Source: Deltaproteobacteria bacterium
GTDB lineage: Bacteria > Myxococcota > Myxococcia > SLRQ01
Reading direction: 5' to 3'
DNA length: 13,943 nucleotides
NCBI GenBank assembly: GCA_007128675.1
Contig: SKWY01000467.1
Location: 1 to 13,943, forward strand
The translations under genes and the position numbers were made by a program. Shown piece after piece: positions 1 to 5,673 of this stretch. The stretch's first letter is position 1; every line of letters begins with the position of its first letter. The notes beneath the pieces were generated by a model. It saw only the letters and a program-made list of their open reading frames with translations, was not told the DNA's origin and ran no database searches.

Positions 1-238
1 ATGCCCTGTAACATCCCGGAATCACAGGGCAAGGGGGCCGGCCATGTCGGCTGGAGCCTTCGACGGCCGAGTTCGAAGGCACGCTGGTCCCACGAAAGCC
101 CTAAAGGAGATGTGGCTGGTACTTCTGATAGGAAAACCCGTCAGCCTACTCCGGGGCTCAAAGAGCAGTTTCATCTAACAATTATCTTCAACGAACACCC
201 ATCAACCCATCTCCGCCTGCCACCCCATCTTGGAATAC
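1..238. other. Unassigned left flank with three tandem hairpins
   Basis: No coding frame here gives a recognisable protein. Three inverted repeats follow one another. TGCCCTGT at 2-9 pairs with ACAGGGCA at 24-31 (8 bp, 14-nt loop). CCGGCC near 38-43 pairs with GGCTGG near 49-54 (one G-T pair, 5-nt loop). GCCTTCGA at 56-63 pairs with TCGAAGGC at 73-80 (8 bp, 9-nt loop). None is followed by a T-run, so they are not ordinary intrinsic terminators. Three stems in 80 bases could be part of a structured RNA or the edge of a mobile element cut by the window boundary. I recognise no RNA family. The stretch lies downstream of the minus-strand gene that ends at 239. Confidence 0.4.
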
Positions 239-1177
239 TCATCCATCGAAGTATGAAAGCAAGTATGGAACCAAATCCTCATAGGCGGCCTCGAGGACCG
301 ATCCGTGCCTTTGCTCGTATTCGCGCACTATCTGTGTTCCATAGTAATATCCGGCACGTTTTCGTGTGAGGTCATCGAAATCGTGCACATATAGAAGGTC
401 AGCGACGACATCTGGATCCGTGGTTGGATCCTCGAGATAATCTTTTATGCGTCGACCGAAGTCATTGCGTTCGGACTCGGCGAACCGCACCCACTTTTCA
501 TGCTCCGAAGAGTCGAGAATATCCCCCCAAAAAGCCTCCTTGTCCGACAATGGGTAGATTTGGGTGGACAGATGGGTCGCAATGCCCTCTGCCAGGAGCG
601 TCTTCCATAGCTCTTCCTCATGGCCGTGGCGAGACTCGATTGCAAAATCGGGCTGATAGCTGAAGTGGATCGCATGGCCAAGCTCATGGGCCAACAAGAA
701 TCTAGCTTGCTTCCAATAATCCCGCCCACGATGGAGCAGCACGACAAGATCGACAAAGACCCAAACGTCATCGTCGGCGACGAGGGCATAGCCATCACTC
801 ACGCCGCACCCTAGCACGAGATATATGGGAATCGGCTCAAAACGGTCCTGGGAGACGAAAGGCTTCAGACCAGCCGCAACGTCTTCGACCAAGGACTCGA
901 GCTTTCTTGCCAGTGCCAAAGCATCGTCAGTCTCATTGTTGTCCCAAAGGTATTCCAGAGCCGTGGCTCGTACATCATCGGTACCAGCTAGCTCACAGAA
1001 GCGATCATAGGCCTCGAAGAAGACTTGATGGTCATGGCGGACTTCGCCGGGTTCCTCGATCTGTACAGGTACGAGATTATGCACCAGCACGGGACGTGTC
1101 TCGTGATGGGGGGCCTGCGTCTGCACATGGACGCAGCCCAAGAATAATACTTTGATGGTCAAAAGTAGAACGATCAA
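239..1177 (-). CDS. Predicted zinc metalloprotease lipoprotein (DUF2268-like)
   Basis: The 312-residue product begins with a short hydrophobic stretch ending in a lipobox-like LFLGC with Cys15, so it is probably a lipoprotein. The n-region has no positive charge, which makes the signal atypical. HELGH at residues 164-168 is the HExxH zinc motif. Glu197 in LLAEGIATHLS is the likely third ligand of a gluzincin-type site. AGYYYGTQIV at 275-284 follows. The order HExxH, EGxA, GYxxGxxIV resembles DUF2268-type predicted proteases, inferred from memory and not searched. The start codon is TTG at 1177, supported by a GGGAGG Shine-Dalgarno five bases upstream and by an in-frame upstream stop with no ATG or GTG between. 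The nearest gene on the same strand ends 433 bp upstream, so a separate promoter is likely. Substrate unknown. Confidence 0.75.
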   Translation of the reverse strand: MIVLLLTIKVLFLGCVHVQTQAPHHETRPVLVHNLVPVQIEEPGEVRHDHQVFFEAYDRFCELAGTDDVRATALEYLWDNNETDDALALARKLESLVEDVAAGLKPFVSQDRFEPIPIYLVLGCGVSDGYALVADDDVWVFVDLVVLLHRGRDYWKQARFLLAHELGHAIHFSYQPDFAIESRHGHEEELWKTLLAEGIATHLSTQIYPLSDKEAFWGDILDSSEHEKWVRFAESERNDFGRRIKDYLEDPTTDPDVVADLLYVHDFDDLTRKRAGYYYGTQIVREYEQRHGSVLEAAYEDLVPYLLSYFDG

Positions 1178-1610
1178 TGCAGCCTCCCGTAGTCCTGCAC
1201 GAAAGTGGGCGAGATGCCCAGGTCATTCAATATACATCCGTACCCCAGAGGGCAGCGAGGCTGTCTCGAGGCCCCCACGCGAGAGCTGTACGCTTCCGGA
1301 GTTGGTTTCCAGATGCCGCCTATGATCTTTACGCTCGATATCCATATCCAAAACTGTCTTCCAAAAACAGATTTCTCGTGCCGGTGCGTTTCGGTCATGC
1401 TCCTCTCCGCGGGAAAGCACACGGGAGCTGCGCACGCCTGGGGAGCAATGCGCCCAAGAAAGGGCAAACGGCGTTTCGATTCCAAAAGCTGCTCACGAAT
1501 GGGGAGCAATAAATCCCGGCATGGCGAATGAGAAGAGTAGCTATTGGCGAGCACAGACCCTTCCCTCCATTGGGGCACGGATAATGGGTTGCGGCTCCAT
1601 GAACGGAACA
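1178..1610. other. 433-bp gap without a recognised gene
   Basis: Open frames cross this gap on both strands, but their translations are rich in Arg, Ser, Cys and Trp and resemble no family. GGGGAGCAAT occurs twice, at 1440-1449 and 1501-1510. TGCTC/GAGCA near 1490-1507 forms a short inverted repeat around the second copy. On the minus strand TATATT at 1234-1229 resembles a -10 box about 50 bases before the TTG start, but no matching -35 is visible. There is no clear terminator for the gene ending at 1611. The gap probably holds the promoter of the metalloprotease gene. Confidence 0.4.
1183..1188 (-). promoter_or_regulatory. Shine-Dalgarno GGGAGG fixing the TTG start
   Basis: On the minus strand GGGAGG lies five bases before TTG at 1177. 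Nothing comparable stands before another in-frame start, so this site decides the start of the metalloprotease gene. Confidence 0.7.
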
Positions 1611-4600
1611 TCACTCCTCGTCATCCAGCTCGCGGCGCAGCTTGGCGAGAAGGAGTCCAAGCTCGGATTCCGGACCGGCATCAGCCTGGGCGGCGAGCGC
1701 CTCCACCTTTTCCAGGGTGATTCGAGCAGAGTCCCCGTCTTTCTCGGCCAATGAGAGTCGAGCGCGTTTGCAGAGCAGATTGCCGAGCTTCATCGGATCG
1801 GAAAGCTCTTGCAGCACGGATTCACCTGCATCAAAGGCCGAGCGCGCTTCATCCATGCGGTCCAACTCGAGGTAGACAAGACCAATGTCTCCAAGCACCA
1901 TTCCCTCTGCAAGGCGGTTTCCGACCTCGCGGTGGACTTCCAGCGCAGCCTCGCAGTCCAAGAGTGCCTCTTTGATACGACCCTGCTCCAGGTTCAAAGC
2001 GCCCTTGTTCGCAAGAATGATTCCCTCGGATCTGCGGTTTCCGAGCTTACGGTGAATCTCGAGAGCCGCCTCGTAGCTCGAGCCGGCCTTGTCCAAAGAG
2101 CCCAGTCGCTGCAATAGCAGGCTCATGTTTCCAAGCACGACGCCCTCGGCGCGGCGGTTTCCGATCTCACGGTGAACCTCTAGCGCGGACTCGAAGTAGG
2201 AGAGGGCTTCGTCCATTCGTCCCCGCTCGAGGTGTAGGCTGCCTAGGTTTCCCAAGATGATTCCCTCGATGCGGCGGTTCCCGACCTCACGGTGAATCTC
2301 GAGGGCAGCCTCGTACTTCGAGAAGGCATGATCCACACGACCCCGCTTCCCATGCAGGCTGCCCAGGTTGACTAGGACTAGTCCTTCTAGGTGCCGATTT
2401 CCCACGGCGCGATGAATCTCGAGGGCGGCCTCATAGTGTGAAATAGCCTCGTCCATTCGGCCTTGTTCGAGGAGCAGACTGCCCAAGTGGCCCAAGAGGA
2501 GCCCCTCAAAGTAGCGATCCCCGATCTTGCGGTGAGCTTCCAAGGCCGCCTCGTAGTTCGAGAGTGCATCATTGGTTCGTCCCTGTTCGAAATGCAGACC
2601 TCCCAAGCTCTCCAGTGCGTGGCCCTCGAGACGGGTATCCCCAAGCCTTCGAGCAAGCACCAAGGCCTCGTCCAAGCTCCTGTGTGCCTCATCGACTCGG
2701 CCCGAGAACCGTATGAGCAGGCCATGGCGGAGAAGTAGCCTGGCTCTTAGGTCTTCTCTAGGATTGGTTTCGAGGACGCTCTCGATTAGGTGGATGCCCA
2801 CAGCCAAGGGTCCTCGTTGCTTGAAGACCTCGCTCGCGGCAAGCGCCGCCTGGGCAGCGGTCTCTAGAGCCCCTTTTGTTACCGCTCTGTTCGCGGCCTC
2901 CACCAAGTTCTGCAACTCCTGCTCGAGTATCCGAAAGGCTCTTGTACCTTCTGGACCATGGAGGGCCTCGAGGACATCTTCCTTTCCAAGCCGAGCGTAG
3001 AATGCGCCGTGCCTGGCCTCAACGGCTTCCGGCTCATTCAGCTTTCTTGCCGCGTACTCTCTTATCGACTCGTACATGCCAAAACGCATTTCTCTGTCAT
3101 CATCGGATGAAGAGAGCGACCTGATGAGGCTCTTTTCCACCAAAGACTGCACTACATCGACCGGCCAGCAGGCTTCCTCCCACGCCGAAAGATCGATCAC
3201 TGTCTCCACCGCCTCCAGGGTCCAGCCGCCACGAAAGACCGAGCACTGCGCCAGCACTTCACGCTCCCACTCCGACAGCAAGTCCCAGGACCAATCGATG
3301 GCCCCCATCAGCGTGGCCTGACGGCTCGGCGCCCCTCTCTTTCCCACCCCAAGAAGTCGAAAACGTTGGGCCAGCTTGTCCCTAATCGCCGCGGGAGACA
3401 TGACGCTCGCTCTCGCGGCCGCGAGCTCGATTGCCAGCGGGAGCCCATCGAGCTGCTGCACGATCTGCTCGATTGCTTCGGCATCGGCTTCCTTTGGAGC
3501 GAAACCACGCCGAACCGCTCGTGCTCGATCGAGAAACAAAGCAACCGAGCCCTCGAGGGGGAGCGGACCAACCTCCCAAACGGCTTCTCCTTCGAGGCGT
3601 AGATGCTCACGCGAGGTGACTAGGAAGCGGGCCTCGCCAGCTCGCTTCATCCATTTCCCCAATGTCTCGAACGCCGTGTGTACGACTTGCTCGAAGTTGT
3701 CCATCACCAGAAGCATACGGCCTCGCCCCGCGATGGTATCGCAGAGCTGCTCTAGGCCGTCGGCCTCCGATGATCCTTGCGTAAGCGGTACGGACAAGGC
3801 CAATGACACGGCCCGTAGGACGTCGGACAGGCTTCTGGCCTCCCCAAGCTCCACGAGCCACGTTCCTCCCGGCTGATACTCGTGTAGGCACTGCGCCGCG
3901 TACCTGCAGGCCAGCCTGGTCTTGCCGGCTCCTCCGGGACCCATCAAGGTCACGAGGCGCGAGTGCTCGAAAAGGCTCGTCATGGCTTGGAGGTCCGCTT
4001 CTCTTCCCACGAAGGAAGAGGGGTGAGGCGCAAGGTTGGTGCGTCCGGGATCCAGGGTCCTTGGGGGAGGAAAGCGCCTGGCCGCCAGTCCAGGTGGAAG
4101 TACTTGCCAAAGGTGCTCTACTCGCTCCATTCCCTTCAGGCGGTGCTCTCCCAGATCCTTGTGAACGGCCTCATCCTCGATGCTCGCTCCCTCGAGTACG
4201 GCGCGCGAGACTATTATCTGTCCGCCATGAGCGGCCGCGGAAACACGGGCCGCTCGATTGACCACGGGCCCGAAAAAGTCCAGACGTCCACTCGTGGGAT
4301 CGACAGCGCGCCGTACCCCACCTAGATGCGCCCCCATACGGACTCGAAAGCCCTTATGTAGGCCGTCTTCAGATGGAGCAGCCTGCGGTTGGTTCAGCAA
4401 ATCTTCGGGCCATGGGAGCTCATGCAGGGCTTCTTGCGCCGCAAGACACCAGCGAAGGGCGTCGGTCTCATTCTCGAAGGCGACCATGAATGCGTCGCCC
4501 TCCGTTTTGACCTCGTACCCTCGGTGCTCGGCGATGAGTCTACGTAGAAGATCGTTGTGCAGCTTCAGCCCAGACTCCATGGCCTCGGGTACCCTCTCCC

Positions 4601-4679
4601 ACATGGGGGTGCTGCCCTCGATGTCTGTAAACACGAGCACGACCTTTGGGTTGTCTCGTTTTGATTGGTCGTCTTTCAT
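1611..4679 (-). CDS. Class III adenylate cyclase / STAND ATPase / TPR signalling protein
   Basis: The 1022-residue protein joins three modules. Residues 12-195 form a class III nucleotide cyclase: FTDIEGST with metal-binding Asp19, Lys58 and Asp62 in KTEGDAF, Asp134 at the adenine-specifying position, and Asn141 and Arg145 in the NRAAR motif. All the usual catalytic residues are present, so cAMP synthesis is predicted. Residues 220-545 form a STAND/NB-ARC-like ATPase: Walker A GPGGAGKT at 247-254, Walker B MLLVMDN at 322-328, TSRE at 355-358, GLPLAIELAAAR at 412-423, then a probable winged-helix part. Residues 644-963 are eight 40-residue TPR units, with helical sequence to the end. There is no membrane segment or signal peptide, so it is probably cytoplasmic. 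TPR binding of a partner may switch the ATPase and cyclase (inferred from STAND proteins). The Shine-Dalgarno is weak. It is divergent from the peroxidase gene. Confidence 0.9.
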   Translation of the reverse strand: MKDDQSKRDNPKVVLVFTDIEGSTPMWERVPEAMESGLKLHNDLLRRLIAEHRGYEVKTEGDAFMVAFENETDALRWCLAAQEALHELPWPEDLLNQPQAAPSEDGLHKGFRVRMGAHLGGVRRAVDPTSGRLDFFGPVVNRAARVSAAAHGGQIIVSRAVLEGASIEDEAVHKDLGEHRLKGMERVEHLWQVLPPGLAARRFPPPRTLDPGRTNLAPHPSSFVGREADLQAMTSLFEHSRLVTLMGPGGAGKTRLACRYAAQCLHEYQPGGTWLVELGEARSLSDVLRAVSLALSVPLTQGSSEADGLEQLCDTIAGRGRMLLVMDNFEQVVHTAFETLGKWMKRAGEARFLVTSREHLRLEGEAVWEVGPLPLEGSVALFLDRARAVRRGFAPKEADAEAIEQIVQQLDGLPLAIELAAARASVMSPAAIRDKLAQRFRLLGVGKRGAPSRQATLMGAIDWSWDLLSEWEREVLAQCSVFRGGWTLEAVETVIDLSAWEEACWPVDVVQSLVEKSLIRSLSSSDDDREMRFGMYESIREYAARKLNEPEAVEARHGAFYARLGKEDVLEALHGPEGTRAFRILEQELQNLVEAANRAVTKGALETAAQAALAASEVFKQRGPLAVGIHLIESVLETNPREDLRARLLLRHGLLIRFSGRVDEAHRSLDEALVLARRLGDTRLEGHALESLGGLHFEQGRTNDALSNYEAALEAHRKIGDRYFEGLLLGHLGSLLLEQGRMDEAISHYEAALEIHRAVGNRHLEGLVLVNLGSLHGKRGRVDHAFSKYEAALEIHREVGNRRIEGIILGNLGSLHLERGRMDEALSYFESALEVHREIGNRRAEGVVLGNMSLLLQRLGSLDKAGSSYEAALEIHRKLGNRRSEGIILANKGALNLEQGRIKEALLDCEAALEVHREVGNRLAEGMVLGDIGLVYLELDRMDEARSAFDAGESVLQELSDPMKLGNLLCKRARLSLAEKDGDSARITLEKVEALAAQADAGPESELGLLLAKLRRELDDEE
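1791..2750 (-). repeat. Eight in-register 120-bp TPR-coding repeats
   Basis: The DNA for residues 644-963 of the cyclase-ATPase protein repeats every 120 bp without a phase slip. The central units are close copies: E-G-x-x-L-G-N-L-G-S-L, then E-x-G-R-M-D-E-A, then Y-E-A-A-L-E-I-H-R, then G-N-R-R recur at the same positions. Such near-identity suggests recent duplication or gene conversion inside the gene. A ninth, more diverged unit may follow. Confidence 0.9.
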
Positions 4680-4960
4680 TGGGCCTGAGCATTTCGGTTG
4701 GATAGACTCGTCTCACCTATCACCTTGGCGAAACAAAACGTGTTCTTCAAGCCTTCTGTGCGAGTGAGAGAATGACGCCAAAACAAACGGCAGAATGCTA
4801 AATTGGGAAAAGGGGGCAGGTCATCGCAGCTTCGATTTTCATTGTGCTCAACAATGGAGCTAATCACACTAAGCTCTGCCTTTCGAAGGGATTCTCGACA
4901 TGGGCACTAGTGGTACATAGGGGAAGATTCTGGCTGCTGTTTCCAAACGGGAGGAAGACT
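4680..4960. promoter_or_regulatory. Divergent intergenic region
   Basis: These 281 bases separate the minus-strand cyclase gene from the plus-strand peroxidase gene, so both promoters should lie here. The stretch looks more AT-rich than the neighbouring genes. I see no -35/-10 pair with normal spacing and no clear operator. Confidence 0.4.
4949..4957 (+). promoter_or_regulatory. Ribosome binding site GGGAGGAAG
   Basis: A strong purine-rich Shine-Dalgarno lies three bases before ATG 4961. The frame stays open upstream to 4844, but this site and the family's N-terminal length favour 4961 as the start. Confidence 0.75.
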
Positions 4961-5434
4961 ATGAGCGTCTACGACTTCAAAGCAAAGGGTCTAAATGGCG
5001 AGACCATCAAGCTAGGTTCCTTTTCAGGAAAGGTGCTGCTGATTGTGAACACGGCAAGTGCTTGAGGCCTCGTAAGGCAGCTCGGGGAGCTGCAAGAACT
5101 CTACGAAAGGATCGGCAGCGACAGGTTTGCGGTTCTTGGTTTTCCATGCAACCAGTTCTCAGGCCAGGAACCTTTGGGCGACGACGAGATCCAAGAACAC
5201 TATTACAGCAACTATGGCGTCACCTTCCCACTGTTCGCCAAGATAGAAGTGAATGGCAAGGGCGCTCACCCGCTCTATCGCTTTTTGACCAAGGAGAAGA
5301 AGGGGCTACTCGGCGGACGAATCAAATGGAATTACACCAAGTTCTTGGTGGACAAGGAAGGGAGAGTTGTAAAACGCTACTCGCCCACCACTCCTCCACC
5401 GCAGATCGAAAAGGACATTCGCGACCTCCTATAG
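4961..5434 (+). CDS. Selenocysteine glutathione peroxidase (PHGPx/GPX4-like), TGA recoded
   Basis: Read through the TGA at 5063-5065, the frame gives 157 residues, the usual length for bacterial glutathione peroxidases, with no other stop. The TGA is codon 35 in the context VNTASA-U-GL, exactly where the family has catalytic Cys or Sec. The rest of the catalytic tetrad is intact: Gln69 in FPCNQFSGQEP, Trp123 and Asn124 in KWNYTKFLVD. AHPLY and VVKRY near the C-terminus resemble GPX4. The region where thioredoxin-dependent Cys-type enzymes carry the resolving cysteine (around residues 76-86) has none, as in monothiol Sec enzymes. The enzyme should reduce hydroperoxides, possibly of lipids, using a thiol donor. 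There is no signal peptide. An automatic annotation would call this a broken gene, but the intact motifs on both sides and the hairpin after the TGA argue for selenocysteine. A recent nonsense mutation is the main alternative. Confidence 0.85.
5063..5093 (+). promoter_or_regulatory. UGA-Sec codon and predicted bacterial SECIS hairpin
   Basis: After the TGA at 5063-5065 come 18 bases and then the apical loop of a perfect 7-bp hairpin: GCAGCTC at 5077-5083 pairs with GAGCTGC at 5087-5093 around the triloop GGG. Counting U of UGA as 1, the loop Gs are at 22-24. As I recall it, E. coli fdhF has its critical loop G at the same distance (G23, next to U24). This position-24 base is G instead of U, and there is no bulged U at 17. 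A short stem with G at the start of a small loop fits the general bacterial SECIS pattern recognised by SelB. Confidence 0.75.
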
Positions 5435-5673
5435 ACAGCCCGCAGCAGGGACTCTCGCAAGAGTTGGTACCTCGTCCTGGGTCCAGCAACGAGCGTCGAA
5501 AGAGAAGTCGAGCCGGTGTTGCGAACACGACCGAGAAGGCTGGTTGTTTGTGTTAGATTGCAGTGACGCTGCTGGCTAGTGTGACAGGTCGTTCGGTTTG
5601 GGCCTGGAGCCTCGTGAGTAGGTTCCATGGAGCCCCACAAGTCTCGACGAATGAAAGCCGCAGAGTAATTCTC
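5435..5673 (+). other. Intergenic region before the cysteine-rich lipoprotein
   Basis: No gene is supported. ACTCT-CGCA-AGAGT, about 20-35 bases after the peroxidase stop, is a 5-bp hairpin without a T-run. GTGTT-GCG-AACAC at 5516-5528 is a second short inverted repeat. I find no convincing promoter pair. The frame of the next gene is open from 5563, but the signal peptide points to a start at 5674. Confidence 0.35.

Noticed and set aside
66..80. tRNA T-arm suggested by GAGTTCGAAGG
   Set aside because: No matching acceptor, D or anticodon arms can be formed. The segment is better explained as part of an 8-bp hairpin.
21..130. Cyclic-di-GMP (GEMM) riboswitch suggested by CACAGGGCAA and a later ACGAAAGCC
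   Set aside because: The other conserved GEMM segments do not appear in the right order or spacing, and no plus-strand gene follows.
1..369. 122-codon plus-strand open frame at the left edge
   Set aside because: It runs antisense into the metalloprotease gene and its translation looks random.
1174..1614. 146-codon minus-strand open frame bridging the two minus-strand genes
   Set aside because: The composition is rich in Arg, Ser, Cys and Trp, no motif is visible, and it overlaps the strongly supported TTG start and ribosome site of the metalloprotease gene.
4895..4919. Promoter TCGACA ... TACATA before the peroxidase gene
   Set aside because: The spacer is only 13 bases and the -10 match is poor.
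5062..5556. Peroxidase region read as two fragments or as a pseudogene with an overlapping plus-strand frame
   Set aside because: Both halves are in the same frame, the only stop is the TGA at the catalytic position, and motifs on each side are intact. The overlapping frame has no family resemblance.
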